A stretch of DNA of 64,000 nucleotides from Sphingomonas zeae (GCF_014197135.1 NZ_JACIFA010000011.1:47663-111662); one strand, 5' to 3'; shown: positions 54,674 through 64,000, counted from the stretch's first letter. Numbers and translations are program-made. The notes: generated from the sequence alone by a model not told the origin.

Positions 54674-56116
54674 ATGGATCGTCGTAATTTCATGAAGACC
54701 GGTGTGGCGATGAGCGGTGCCGCGCTTGCCACCGGAGGCAGCACGCTGGCCGCCGCACGCGCCGCCGCGCAAGGTTCGGACCTGAGCTTTCCGAAGGACT
54801 TCCTCTGGGGTTGCGCCACCGCCGCCTATCAGATCGAGGGCGCGGTGAAGGAAGACGGGCGCGGCCAGACCAACTGGGACGTGTTCTCGCACACGCCGGG
54901 CAAGGTCGCGAACGGCGATACCGGCGACGTCGCCTGCGACAGCTATCATCGGTACAAGGACGATATCGCGCTTCTTCAGAATCTGGGCGTGAAGGCGTAT
55001 CGCATGTCGATCGCCTGGTCGCGCATCTTCCCCGAGGGGCGCGGCAAGCCCAACCAGAAGGGCATCGACTATTATAACCGCGTCATTGACGCGCTGCTGG
55101 CGGCGGGCATCCAGCCCAACGTCACCATGTTCCACTGGGATCTGCCGCAGGCGCTGCCCGGCGGCTGGCAGAACCGCGACACCGCCAAGGCCTTCGCCGA
55201 CTATGCGGGTTTCATGGCGGGCAAGCTATCCGACCGCGTCCACCGTTTCATGACGGTCAACGAACTGCGTTGCTTCACCGATCTGGGCCATATGGTCGGC
55301 ACCCATGCGCCGGGCCTGAAGCTTCCTCAGGGTCAGGTGAACCAGGTCCGCCATCACGGCTGCCTCGCTCACGGCCTGGGCGTCCAGGCGATCCGCGCCA
55401 ATGCCAAGGCCGGCACCGAGGTGGGCATCGCCGACAACGCCAATATCTATGTCCCGGTCATCGAGACGCCCGAGCATATCGAGGCGACGAAGAAGGCGAT
55501 GCGCGACGACAATGCCATGTTCCTGACCGCGGTCATGGAGGGCAAATATCTCGACAGCTATCTGTCGGCCGCGGGCCAGGACGCGCCCAAGGTGCAGGCG
55601 GGCGACATGGCCGCGATCGGCAGCCCACTCGATTTCGTGGCGCTCAATATCTACACGCCGACCTTCGTGAAGGCGAACGCCAACGACCCGCGCGGCTACA
55701 CCCCCCTGCCCCATCTGCCCCAGTCGCCGCGCATGGCCTCTCCCTGGCTATATGTCGGGCCAGAAGCCGCCTATTGGGGCGTGCGCGCGGTCAGCGAGTT
55801 GTGGAAGCCCAAGGCCATCTACATCTCGGAAAACGGCACCTCGGCCGACGACCCCCTCAACAGCGCAGGGACGGTCGATGACGGCGACCGGATCATGTAC
55901 CTGCGCAACTATCTGGGCCAGTTCCGCCGCGCGGCGGCCGAGGGATACCCGCTCAAGGGCTATTTCCTGTGGAGCCTGATGGACAACTTCGAATGGGCCG
56001 ACGGCTATGGCAAGCGGTTCGGCATCCATTATGTCGACTTCGCCACCCAGAAGCGCACGCCCAAGCTGAGCGCCCAGTGGTATAAGGAACTGATCCGCCG
56101 CAACGCGCTGGTCTGA
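54674..56116 (+). CDS. GH1 beta-glucosidase, Tat-exported
   Basis: 480 residues. MDRRNFMKTGVAMSGAALAT is a Tat signal (DRRNFMK). The GH1 barrel starts FPKDFLWGCATAAYQIEGA. Acid/base Glu197 is in MTVNELRC, where the usual NEP reads NEL, and nucleophile Glu386 is in IYISENGTSADD. LWSLMDNFEWADGYGKRFGI is the aglycone-site region. The ribosome-binding site is AAAGGACAAGAG. It would cleave cellobiose-like products of the GH9 enzyme in the periplasm. Confidence 0.93.
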   Translation: MDRRNFMKTGVAMSGAALATGGSTLAAARAAAQGSDLSFPKDFLWGCATAAYQIEGAVKEDGRGQTNWDVFSHTPGKVANGDTGDVACDSYHRYKDDIALLQNLGVKAYRMSIAWSRIFPEGRGKPNQKGIDYYNRVIDALLAAGIQPNVTMFHWDLPQALPGGWQNRDTAKAFADYAGFMAGKLSDRVHRFMTVNELRCFTDLGHMVGTHAPGLKLPQGQVNQVRHHGCLAHGLGVQAIRANAKAGTEVGIADNANIYVPVIETPEHIEATKKAMRDDNAMFLTAVMEGKYLDSYLSAAGQDAPKVQAGDMAAIGSPLDFVALNIYTPTFVKANANDPRGYTPLPHLPQSPRMASPWLYVGPEAAYWGVRAVSELWKPKAIYISENGTSADDPLNSAGTVDDGDRIMYLRNYLGQFRRAAAEGYPLKGYFLWSLMDNFEWADGYGKRFGIHYVDFATQKRTPKLSAQWYKELIRRNALV

Positions 56117-56137
56117 TTTCAAACCCAGGCGAAACAG

Positions 56138-56172
56138 AAACCCCGCCGGTCATTGGACCGGCGGGGTTTTTT
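56138..56172. terminator. Rho-independent terminator between GH1 and the TonB receptor
   Basis: ACCCCGCCGGT...ACCGGCGGGGTTTTTT: an 11-bp stem and T-run after the + strand GH1 gene; the minus-strand side has a weaker T-rich tract and may serve the convergent receptor gene. Confidence 0.87.
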
Positions 56173-56204
56173 GTGCGCTGGACCCTCGGCGGCCCGCCGA
56201 TCGG

Positions 56205-59114
56205 TCAGAAGCGGAAGCGCACCCCCAGGCCATAATAGCGGCCCTCGTCACGCACGTCGCGGGGGTAGGACAGGCCGTTGCCATAGCTGCGATAGTTGTT
56301 GAACGGCTTGGCCAGCAGATTGGCCGCGTCGAACGCGATCGTGATCTCCTTGGTCAGGTTATAGTTGAAGCCGAAGTCGAGCCGCTGGATGCGGGTCGTG
56401 CCTTCGCCATTGTAGAAACCGTCGCCGTTGATGAAGTTGCCGTTCAGGAATGCATCGCGATTGTTGAACGACAGGCGGGTCGACACGTCGCCCTTCTCGT
56501 AGAAGAGCGCGACATTATACGTCCACTTCGACAGGCCGGTGATCGGCACGAACGGCGGCGGGGTAGTGCCACCGGCCGAGGCGAACAGGTTGGCCGGGTA
56601 ACGCTGCTTGCCTTCCAGATAAGTCACGTTTGCCTGCACGCCGAAGCCGCTCCACAGGCCCGGCAGGAAGTCGAAGAAGGTCTGGCCGCCGACTTCCACG
56701 CCCTTGATCCGGCCCTTGCCCGCATTTTCCGGCCGGTTGATTTCGATCAGGCCGTAAAAGGGATCGATGGTGCGGTTGACGTAGTTGCTGATGAAGCCGT
56801 CGAGATCGCGATAGAACACGGCGGCGGTCAGCGAGGCGGTCGGCGAGAAATAATATTCGACCGTGGCGTCATAGTTGGTCGAGGTCAGCGGGCGCAGGTC
56901 CGGGTTGCCGCCGCTGCCATAGGCGTTGGGCCGCGTGTTCAGGCCCGCCGGGAAGCGCGGGTCGAGCGGCTGGTTCGGGATGACCGCCTGGGTATTCTGC
57001 TCGATATTCAGTGCCGGGTTCAGCTGGCCGAACTCCGGCTTGGTCCGCGTCTTGGTAAAGCCGAAGCGGATCTGCAGCTTGTCGTCGGGCCGGATACGCA
57101 GCGATGCGTTGGGCAGGATGTCGACATAATTGGCGCGGGTGGTGCGCACCTCGCTGCGACGGACGCCGTCGAACAGCACCGTCGAGATGCCGCGATATTC
57201 GCCCACCGTGTTGACGACCCGCGTGCCGAGCATACCATCGAACCGGACCGAGCCGATGTTGAACTCATATTTGGCCTGCCCGTAAAAGGCATAGGTCTGT
57301 TCGGTCGCATAGAAGGCGGCCAAGGGGTCCAGCTGGACATTGGGCGATGCAAAGCGGTTCAGCGCGTCGCGATAGCCCTGATCGGCCGGATTGGCCGCGA
57401 CCAGCCGCTGGAGCGCGTTGAAAGCATATTCGCGAAGCTGCGGCGCATTGCCCGCGATGCCGTCCCGCGACGGCATCAGCCAGCTGGTAAAGCCCTGATT
57501 GCCGCGGAACGCGTTCTGGGTCAGCCCCAGCTGGCCCGCCGGGACGTCGGCCAGCGGGATTGCGAGCGGCTCGGTGTAGGCATAGCGGTTGCCGCGCTTC
57601 AGCGACGCATCGCGGTCGGTCCAGCGGATGCCCATTTGCAGCTTGGGGAATAGCGACAGGTCGGTTTCCAGGTCCAGGTCGGTGCGCCACTGCCACCCCT
57701 TGCCCTGCACGCGGTAGGTCGCTTCATAATAACCGCGCCAGATATAGTTGGCCGGATTGGTGTTGTCGAAGCCGGGTAGGTCGAACGACACGCCGTTATC
57801 GACGAAGAAATTGACGTTGGCGACCGGCGCCTTGGAAAAGGCGGTGTCGAAGCTCCACTCGTCCGAGCCATATTCCGAGTTGGTATAGGCCAGATCGGTC
57901 GACAGATGCGCGCGACCGATATCCCACTTCGCGCCGCCTGCCGCCTGATAGGTGTTGGTATAGCCCTTGGCGGTGCTGCGATACGCCTCGGGACGATAAC
58001 CGCCGGTCTTGGTCAGGCTCTGCACCTGAAGCGGCTCGCCGGGGCGCAGCACGACGTCGCTCAGCGTCGGATTGTTGTCGAGCAGCGGAACGCGGAACCA
58101 GTCGTTTGCGATCTCGCCGCGATAGCCCTGGTAAAGGAAGTCGTAATAGAGCTCGAGATTGTGCGCCGGGCGCCACTGGACGCTGGCGTTGACCGCCGGA
58201 CGCCAGCGCTTGCCGCTGTCGTTATAGACGCCGACCGCAGTCGGGATCTGGAAGTTGCGACCGACCGAGGTGGGCAGCACGGTCGTGCCCGCAGTCGGGC
58301 TGTTCGTGTTGCCTTCGCCCCAGCGGACCGCATTGCGATACTGCGCCTGGGTATAGGAGGCATTGAGGAGCCAGCCGATCTCACCGATTGCGGTGTCGGC
58401 GCGCTGGCTGATGAGCAGATTGCCCATCGGGTCGAACTTCTTCGACTGGTCGTTATAGGTGCCGCGCAGGCCGCCCGCGATCGTGAAGCCCTTTTCGAAA
58501 TCAAACGGACGGCGCGTCCGCACGTTGATCAGCCCCGCCAGTCCCGGCTCCAGCAGGTCGGCGGTGCCGGACTTGTAGATTTCCAGGCCCGCCAGCGCGC
58601 CCGCCGGGAAATCCTGGAGCGCGACGCGGCGGTTCTCGGCGGTGAAGATGTCGCGGCCGTTAAAAGTCGTCGCCACGTCGGGCAGGCCACGCACCAGCAC
58701 CTGATTCACTTCGTCGCTGTAGCGGCTGACCTGAACACCGGTCACGCGGGCCAGCGATTCCGCGGCCGTGTTATCAGGCAATTTGCCGATGTCCTGCGCC
58801 ACGATGGCGTCAAGGATCGCGTCGGAATTGCGCTTGATCGCCTGCGCCGACCCCAGACTGGCGCGAAAGCCGGTGACGACGATGTCGCGCGGATCCGCAT
58901 CTTGGTCGGGCAGGCCGGTGGTCGAGGCCTGAACCGGGCTGCGATCCGGCACTTCGGCGACTTCCTGGCCGATGCCGGCGGCGGTCTGCGCCTCGATCGG
59001 AGCGTTGGGGTCGGCGGCTCCAGCCTTTTGCGGCGTCGTTGCCGTCTGGGCTATGGCGGGCGCGGCCAACAGCACCCATGGCGCAACCGACAGCAAAAGG
59101 ACGTGATGCTTCAT
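56205..59114 (-). CDS. TonB-dependent receptor, second copy
   Basis: 969 residues from the ATG at 59114 (MKHHVLLLSVAPWVLLAAPA), with Shine-Dalgarno GGAGGGG eight bases upstream. The plug reads RDIVVTGFRASLGSAQAIKR, IGKLPDNTAAESLARVTGVQ, VLVRGLPDVATTFNGRD and DLLEPGLAGLINVRTRRPF. The barrel ends YYGLGVRFRF. Of the same class as the receptor at 44512. It is convergent with the GH1 gene. Confidence 0.94.
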   Translation of the reverse strand: MKHHVLLLSVAPWVLLAAPAIAQTATTPQKAGAADPNAPIEAQTAAGIGQEVAEVPDRSPVQASTTGLPDQDADPRDIVVTGFRASLGSAQAIKRNSDAILDAIVAQDIGKLPDNTAAESLARVTGVQVSRYSDEVNQVLVRGLPDVATTFNGRDIFTAENRRVALQDFPAGALAGLEIYKSGTADLLEPGLAGLINVRTRRPFDFEKGFTIAGGLRGTYNDQSKKFDPMGNLLISQRADTAIGEIGWLLNASYTQAQYRNAVRWGEGNTNSPTAGTTVLPTSVGRNFQIPTAVGVYNDSGKRWRPAVNASVQWRPAHNLELYYDFLYQGYRGEIANDWFRVPLLDNNPTLSDVVLRPGEPLQVQSLTKTGGYRPEAYRSTAKGYTNTYQAAGGAKWDIGRAHLSTDLAYTNSEYGSDEWSFDTAFSKAPVANVNFFVDNGVSFDLPGFDNTNPANYIWRGYYEATYRVQGKGWQWRTDLDLETDLSLFPKLQMGIRWTDRDASLKRGNRYAYTEPLAIPLADVPAGQLGLTQNAFRGNQGFTSWLMPSRDGIAGNAPQLREYAFNALQRLVAANPADQGYRDALNRFASPNVQLDPLAAFYATEQTYAFYGQAKYEFNIGSVRFDGMLGTRVVNTVGEYRGISTVLFDGVRRSEVRTTRANYVDILPNASLRIRPDDKLQIRFGFTKTRTKPEFGQLNPALNIEQNTQAVIPNQPLDPRFPAGLNTRPNAYGSGGNPDLRPLTSTNYDATVEYYFSPTASLTAAVFYRDLDGFISNYVNRTIDPFYGLIEINRPENAGKGRIKGVEVGGQTFFDFLPGLWSGFGVQANVTYLEGKQRYPANLFASAGGTTPPPFVPITGLSKWTYNVALFYEKGDVSTRLSFNNRDAFLNGNFINGDGFYNGEGTTRIQRLDFGFNYNLTKEITIAFDAANLLAKPFNNYRSYGNGLSYPRDVRDEGRYYGLGVRFRF

Positions 59115-59268
59115 CAGATTTCCCCTCCGACCGGCCCGAGCTTTCGGTGCCGTCTGGGTTATTTGTCTGACTATCACGGATCGACGTCAAGAGAGACATG
59201 ACGAAATAATGACGCTTTCGCCATGCCGTGGATTTTTGGTCACACCCGCATTTATGGCGCCGCAATAA

Positions 59269-59282
59269 TGTTAGCGTAAACA
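59269..59282. promoter_or_regulatory. LacI-type operator-like palindrome upstream of the second receptor
   Basis: TGTTAGCGTAAACA is an imperfect palindrome (half-sites TGTTAGC and GTAAACA) 155 bases upstream of the receptor start on the minus strand, close to the TGTTAGCG type operator noted at 48054. No LacI-family gene is in the window. Confidence 0.45.
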
Positions 59283-59946
59283 AAAATCCAATTTCGTTGC
59301 ATTTCAAGCAGTAACGCCCTGCTGCGCTGCCACCGACATGGATCGCCACTTGTCGGTCTTAATCGGACGCCGTGTCGGAAATGCGCGGGTTCGTCCGATT
59401 AGGCTAATGGGGTCACAGGAAATTTCGAGTACGTCAAACCTGACAGATGATCAGCCCATTTGCGAATCGTCGCCTGGGACGAACGCCGTCTTCCTGGCGG
59501 CTTAATCGGCGCGCTATCCGGTGGTTGCGATGGCGTCATGAGCATGGTGGATCGATCTTCGCGACCGTCACGGTCGTGCCGACCAGCCCCGGCGAACAGG
59601 ATATATCCCTGAAGCCGTCAAAGGACCGCTCCAAATGCCGCGTGCGGAACCGTGGGCGTAACTCATAGAACTGATGGGGATCGCCTTCAGGAATCAGCAC
59701 GGCGTAACGCGATCATGCCAGTTGATGCAGGGCCGCATCCCCACGCACTGCCATATGGTAGAATTATCAGTGGCATGATGAGCCAAATGTATTGTCCGAC
59801 ATCTAAAAGCATGAGCGGCATGTCGGACTGCGCGTCATCGGGCTATTTCGCCCTATATTGGTGGCATTCCAACCAACCAAAGCTGCACCCGATGCGACTG
59901 AAACCCTCAGCACGGGTCGATTGGCTCGGCCCTATTCCACAAAGCA
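59283..59946. other. Region without a recognisable gene
   Basis: About 660 bases between the second receptor's promoter region and the terminator of the third. Short frames on the + strand (59447-59668 and 59652 onward) show no family likeness and no good ribosome-binding site. Lower GC than the surroundings; possibly a remnant. Confidence 0.4.
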
Positions 59947-59984
59947 AAGGCCAGCGTCTCAACATGCGAGACGCTGGCCTCTAC
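59947..59984 (-). terminator. Rho-independent terminator of the third TonB receptor gene
   Basis: On the minus strand AGGCCAGCGTCTC, a 7-base loop, GAGACGCTGGCCT, then TTTGCTTT. It lies 47 bases after the receptor stop. Confidence 0.85.
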
Positions 59985-60030
59985 TTTCACGGAACGGGAC
60001 GCGTGGCGTCGTGCCCGCAGTTCCGGATCG

Positions 60031-62931
60031 TCAGAACCGGAAATTCGCGCCGAAGCGGAACGTCCGACCGACCGCGCCGATCTGCGTATAGGTCGGGTTG
60101 TAGTTCGTCGCGGCGTAATTGCCCGCGTTCAGCGGCGCCTTGGCATCGGTCAGGTTGATGACGTTCGCGTAGAAGGTGAACTTGTCGTTGACCTTGACGC
60201 TGCCCGTCAGGTCGACGTCGATGAAGCGCCGGACATGGCAATTGAAGTTGGGATCGCTGCCCTGATAGGTGTTGCCGCCGTTGCAATCCATGGTGCCAAA
60301 CTGGTCGAACCCGACCGCCTTATAGCCCGACACATAATAGGTGGTCGCAGTCAGCGAGTAGGGACCATAATCGACGCTGTTCTGCCAGTTGCCGCGCCAC
60401 TGCGGCGTGCCGGCGCCCGACGACGTCACGTAAGGCGACTGGGTGCCGACAAAGTCGGTATAGGGCTGGTCCGCGCTTGGCTTGAACAGATAGTGCAGGA
60501 TGTAGGTCGCCTCGGCGCGGCTGGTAAACCGCAGGTCATCGCGATGTAGTTGCACCTGCGCCGACACATCGATGCCGGACGTCTTGAGCGCCGCCGCATT
60601 GGCGAAGGGCGAATTGACGAACAGCGCGCGCAGCGGCGCGTTGGGGAAGGCAGGGTCGATCACGTCGGGCGTCACCGAATAGCCTGCCGGCATCGTGCCG
60701 TTGCCGTAGAAGGCCGCCAGCGCCTGGTTCGACAGCGGGCCGCCGCTGATCACGTCGGTCTTCTTGATGTTGTAATAGTCGGCGGTGAAGCTCAGCCAGG
60801 GCGTCGGCTGGACGACCGCGCCCGCCGTGAAGCTCTGCGACAATTCGGGCTTGATGTTGGGATTGCCGACCGTGTTGAAACCGATCGAATAGCTCTGGTT
60901 GTACGCGCTGCCGCCGGTGCAGTTGCTGCCCGACGCGGTCGCGCCGTGCTGAACCTGAACCGAACATGGCGCCTTGGACGAGGTAAAGCCGATAACCGAG
61001 CCCGAGGTCTCCGCGAAGCTCGGCGCGCGGAAGCCCTTGGAGAAGGTGCCGCGCAGGGCAAGCTGCTTGAACGGCATGAACTTGACGCCGATCTTGGGCG
61101 AAAAGCGATTATAGCCTTCCTGATAATGGTCGTAGCGGCCCGACCCGTCGATCTCGAGGCTGGTCAGAATCGGCGCATTGATTTCGAAATAGCCCGATTC
61201 CACCGTGCGGTGGCCGATGGCCGAGAACTGGTTGAGCCCCAGCGTCGTCAGGTTCGGATTCTGATTGGGATCGTTCTGAGCCTCGTAGCGGAACGAACCG
61301 CCGACGCCGACCTGGAGCGGCCCGCCCGGCAACTGCACCACTTCCTTGGTGATGACGCCCTGGATCATATCCAAATCGGTCGTCGCCTGGGTGTGGACCG
61401 TTGGCGACAGCGCGCTGCGGACGGCAGCGCTGTTCTGCGTCGGATCGACGAAATTGTACGTACCGTTGTTGATCGCGTTGGTCAGTGCGGCAAGGTTCAG
61501 ATAGCCGTTCTGCGTCATGTCGAGCCAGCTATGCGCGATCGTGCCCGACACCGAATAGGTCCAGCCATTGCCGAACGCGCCGTCTATTCCGGCGGCGGCA
61601 CGCAGGACATGGTTCTTGTAGTCCGACGAGGCAGGGATATCCCCGAACAGATAGCGGATCATCGCAGGCTGGCCCGACGCCGCGTAGGGATTGTTCGGGT
61701 TCAGCTGTCCATTGGCGAGGATGGCGGGCAGGATGATGTTCTGCGTGTTGATCGGGTTGATCGACCGGATATTGGCCGGGCCACCCGCCGCCAGAACCTC
61801 GTTCTGGTAATAGGAGGCCATGAGATAGGCCTGGGTCTGGTCATTGACCTGCACCGTCGCATGGCCCGTGACGCCGAAGCGGGTCTGCTCGGGCGCAATC
61901 TGGCCGTAATCGGCAACGGTGTTCTGAGTGCAGCCGCTGCCCAATGCTCCGCTGACCGGCAAGGTGGTACCGGTGCAGCCATTGGGGTTCAGAATCTGGA
62001 ATGGCCCGGTTGCCGCGCCCGATCCCGACAGGATGTTGCCCGGCGTCATCTGGGTCGTCGGGGCAACCAGCGCGCTGGTCGTCGAACCCGGCACGACCGA
62101 ACCGGCTTGGTTGTTGTCGCCGCCGATCCGGGTCAGATCGGCGGTGTTGAACGGAAAGCCGCGATTGCGCGACCAGATCGGGTCGTCATGCTGATACTCG
62201 CCGCTGATATAGACGTTGAAGCCACGCTCCTTGAGCTTGCCGGTGCCCAGCGTCAGGGTCGCGCGCTGCTCGCCACCGTCGCCGCGCTGGGTAACGCCAC
62301 CTTCCAGCGTGCCCGCGACACCGGTGATCTCCTTCTTCATGATGATGTTGACGACGCCACCGATCGCGTCGGCGCCATAGCTGGACGAGGCGCCGTCCTT
62401 CAGCACCTCGACCCGGTCGACGATCGCGTCGGGTATGGTGTTCAGGTCGACGAACGAACGCTGACCGTCATCCGACAGCGGGTAATTCGCGGTGCGCATT
62501 CCGTCGATCAGCGTCAGGGTGGAGTTGACGGTCAGCCCACGCAGAGACACCGCCGACGAACCGGCACCGAAGCCATTGGCGAAGGCGGTCGGGATCGACC
62601 CGCTGCTGTCCGCGGAGATCGAGCGGACGGCATCCGAGACATTGTTGATACCCGCCTTTTTCAGCGTGTCGGCCGACAAAATGGTCACCGGCGAGGGGGT
62701 TTCGGTATCGGTACGACGGAACAGCGTGCCCGTGACGACGATGTCCTTCCCGTTCGTATCGGCGGAATCCGTGCTCGTCTTTGGAGCCGCCGAACTTTGG
62801 GCTGGGCTGCCATTGTCCTGCGCTGCGGCAGGACTGGCGATCAGCAGGCCGCCCATCAGCGCGACAGGTAGAATGGCGGACGCGGCGGTTTCCCGCAACA
62901 AGGCTGCGCGGATGACGGACGCACTGGTCAT
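60031..62931 (-). CDS. TonB-dependent receptor, third copy, distinct subgroup
   Basis: 966 residues from the ATG at 62931 (MTSASVIRAALLRETAASAI), with Shine-Dalgarno GGTGGAG; a longer frame to 63042 lacks support. Signal peptide ends SPAAAQDNG. The plug has KDIVVTGTLFRRTDTETPSP, KKAGINNVSDAVRSIS, VSLRGLTVNSTLTLIDGMR, RVEVLKDGASSSYGADAIGG and VVNIIMKKEITG. The barrel ends FRFGANFRF. The LIDGMR, VEVLKDGASSxYGADAIGGVVNI pattern differs from the other two receptors and is shared with broader xanthomonad and sphingomonad receptor groups; the ligand is unknown. Confidence 0.93.
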   Translation of the reverse strand: MTSASVIRAALLRETAASAILPVALMGGLLIASPAAAQDNGSPAQSSAAPKTSTDSADTNGKDIVVTGTLFRRTDTETPSPVTILSADTLKKAGINNVSDAVRSISADSSGSIPTAFANGFGAGSSAVSLRGLTVNSTLTLIDGMRTANYPLSDDGQRSFVDLNTIPDAIVDRVEVLKDGASSSYGADAIGGVVNIIMKKEITGVAGTLEGGVTQRGDGGEQRATLTLGTGKLKERGFNVYISGEYQHDDPIWSRNRGFPFNTADLTRIGGDNNQAGSVVPGSTTSALVAPTTQMTPGNILSGSGAATGPFQILNPNGCTGTTLPVSGALGSGCTQNTVADYGQIAPEQTRFGVTGHATVQVNDQTQAYLMASYYQNEVLAAGGPANIRSINPINTQNIILPAILANGQLNPNNPYAASGQPAMIRYLFGDIPASSDYKNHVLRAAAGIDGAFGNGWTYSVSGTIAHSWLDMTQNGYLNLAALTNAINNGTYNFVDPTQNSAAVRSALSPTVHTQATTDLDMIQGVITKEVVQLPGGPLQVGVGGSFRYEAQNDPNQNPNLTTLGLNQFSAIGHRTVESGYFEINAPILTSLEIDGSGRYDHYQEGYNRFSPKIGVKFMPFKQLALRGTFSKGFRAPSFAETSGSVIGFTSSKAPCSVQVQHGATASGSNCTGGSAYNQSYSIGFNTVGNPNIKPELSQSFTAGAVVQPTPWLSFTADYYNIKKTDVISGGPLSNQALAAFYGNGTMPAGYSVTPDVIDPAFPNAPLRALFVNSPFANAAALKTSGIDVSAQVQLHRDDLRFTSRAEATYILHYLFKPSADQPYTDFVGTQSPYVTSSGAGTPQWRGNWQNSVDYGPYSLTATTYYVSGYKAVGFDQFGTMDCNGGNTYQGSDPNFNCHVRRFIDVDLTGSVKVNDKFTFYANVINLTDAKAPLNAGNYAATNYNPTYTQIGAVGRTFRFGANFRF

Positions 62932-63926
62932 AACTCGATACTCCACCCTTTTCCGTGGCCGGACGGCCAGGCAATTCATAGGGGCGGACTTGTATTGGTG
63001 ACCCATTTTCGATGTAAATGACGCTAATATTTCACGTTTCAAAAGTCGCGCCGATGTTGCGTCACTGCCACGGAATATGAAAAATATGTCAGTTGTTGAA
63101 CGCTACTTTGCAAACGGCAAATCTTGGATTTATCAGGCACCCCCGTCATATTTTTACAGATATGAATATGGTCCTGTCATCCGGTTCATAAACTGACCAT
63201 CTTTGCGGCCGTGGTGAACTGACTTCGTGCGCGAGAACGCCAAGAGCTTTCTGTTGTCCTGGGCAGCCGTCCTTCCTCCGCGAAAAAGACTGGGCCTCGA
63301 CGGGCAACGCTCATGACGTCCGCGCCCGCCGCATCGATATCATTGAGGCGCAGCAGGCAACCCAGACGCGTCGGATCGAAGAGCGCACCGTGGTTCGCGT
63401 TGCGGGAGAGGATAAGCGGTACGGACAACCGCCTGCGTTCGCCCTATCTCAGGATGTTCTTCGACGGGGTCCGCGCGAGGACCAACAAAATCCTCATCTC
63501 TGGATCACCGTCAGCGCACGAAAACGGCCCTGCCGATAGTTTTCCCGCCGAAAAAGGAGCGATGCTCCCGTTTTGACCGGAAATGGTGCACCCAATCGGA
63601 CGAAACTGGGCACTTAGATTGCTGGGAAATTTCGATCCGGCGGCGTTGATACAAACTGCGTTATTTGTCTGGGCGGATGAATAACCGTGCGTGGACGCCC
63701 CGTCGGATGCAAGGGGGTGTTTGGAAGATCTGATCGCGCGGGTTCGGGTGCTTCCGTGTGTCCGGCCTGTTCATGCAGTCATCATCACGGCTTCTGGCCT
63801 GTATGGTGATCGCGGATCGGGTCCATACCGCAATTGCGCGCTCAAGGCGCTTGGTCATTTGCCTGGTTTTCTCGACCCTGTCTTCTGACCGTTGCCCCAC
63901 ATCTCTCTAGGGTCAGGACTCGTTGA
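62932..63926. other. Promoter region and gene-poor stretch before the insertion sequence
   Basis: 62932-63185 is AT-rich and should hold the third receptor's promoter. From 63186 on there are only short frames: minus strand 63186-63428 (80 residues from TTG, LFDPTRLGCLLRLNDIDAAG) and minus 63661-63900, neither recognised and neither with clear start signals. The first may be a fragment of a decayed gene, since its frame is closed by a stop shortly upstream. No RNA gene seen. Confidence 0.4.
63907..63921. mobile_element. Probable end of an IS5-family element
   Basis: CTAG (63907-63910) fits the YTAR target site of IS5-type elements. GGGTCAGGACTC follows at once and looks like the terminal inverted repeat, six bases before the transposase stop. 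The element runs off the right edge, so the other end cannot be checked. Confidence 0.55.
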
Positions 63927-64000
63927 TCAAAGCCAGAAGATGATGGTGGCAGCGAGGGCGACGGCGGAGAAGAAGGCGGTTGGGCACCGATCGTAGCGGG
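63927..64000 (-). CDS. IS5-family transposase, C-terminal fragment cut by the window edge
   Basis: Reading the minus strand from the edge gives RYDRCPTAFFSAVALAATII followed by FWL and a stop (TCA at 63927-63929 on the + strand). This is the common C-terminus of IS5/IS427-group DDE transposases in alphaproteobacteria. The N-terminus lies outside the window. Confidence 0.85.
   Translation of the reverse strand, partial: RYDRCPTAFFSAVALAATIIFWL

Noticed and set aside
59447..60158. Short + strand frames between the second and third receptors
   Set aside because: No homology by eye, weak start signals, and the last overlaps a terminator and the 3' end of a receptor gene.
63186..63428. 80-residue minus-strand frame
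   Set aside because: TTG start, a stop shortly upstream and no recognised family; recorded only as a possible remnant.

Overview
The window looks like a chromosomal piece of a sphingomonad (Alphaproteobacteria, Sphingomonadales). The reasons are very high GC with strong GC3 codon use, large TonB-dependent receptors of the Xanthomonas/Caulobacter type, tryptophan-halogenase-like genes beside glycoside hydrolases, a Pls/PosA-type peptide synthetase, and an IS5-type transposase ending in FFSAVALAATIIFWL. All calls were made by eye from the sequence; no database search was run.

Defence island (1-15527, + strand). A 5'-truncated drmA (SF2 helicase) and drmB (DUF1998 family), two core DISARM genes, overlap by ATGA. 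131 bp later follows a complete, tightly overlapped type I-E set, cas8e-cse2-cas7-cas5-cas6e-cas1-cas2, then a short leader with an IHF-like site and an array of 69 repeats and 68 spacers. No cas3 is visible, and DrmA/DrmB occupy the place where cas3 normally sits. The DISARM gene drmC is also absent from its usual place after drmB. A Cas3-less Cascade whose helicase partner might be DrmA is the main candidate for an undescribed system here.

15764-28341 (mostly - strand). A GTG-started subtilisin-like autotransporter is followed by a small secreted protein. Next come an operon of a Pls/PosA-type synthetase (adenylation domain, carrier domain, membrane beta-helix domains), a phosphopantetheinyl transferase and a GNAT acetyltransferase, then a GH130-like glycosidase with an SDR dehydrogenase, and a DHA2-type drug exporter.

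28521-39203. On the + strand lie a DUF454 protein and a ParD-like small protein coupled to a type I methionine aminopeptidase, with a perfect palindrome just upstream. On the - strand is a full potassium operon: TorF-like porin, a 27-residue membrane peptide, kdpF, kdpA, kdpB, kdpC, kdpD, kdpE. Three GC-rich palindromic intergenic elements lie in this part, one of them between kdpB and kdpC.

39204-63000. After a Tat-exported phospholipase C comes a polysaccharide-utilisation-like region: GH31 alpha-xylosidase/glucosidase, a small secreted beta-sandwich-like protein, a TonB receptor, three tandem tryptophan-halogenase-like flavoproteins translationally coupled to a GH9 endoglucanase, a GH1 beta-glucosidase and two more TonB receptors. 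GH31, GH9 and GH1 together suggest a beta-glucan or xyloglucan-like substrate. Two receptors have operator-like TGTTAGCG/GCTACCA half-sites upstream. The right edge cuts into an IS5-family insertion sequence.
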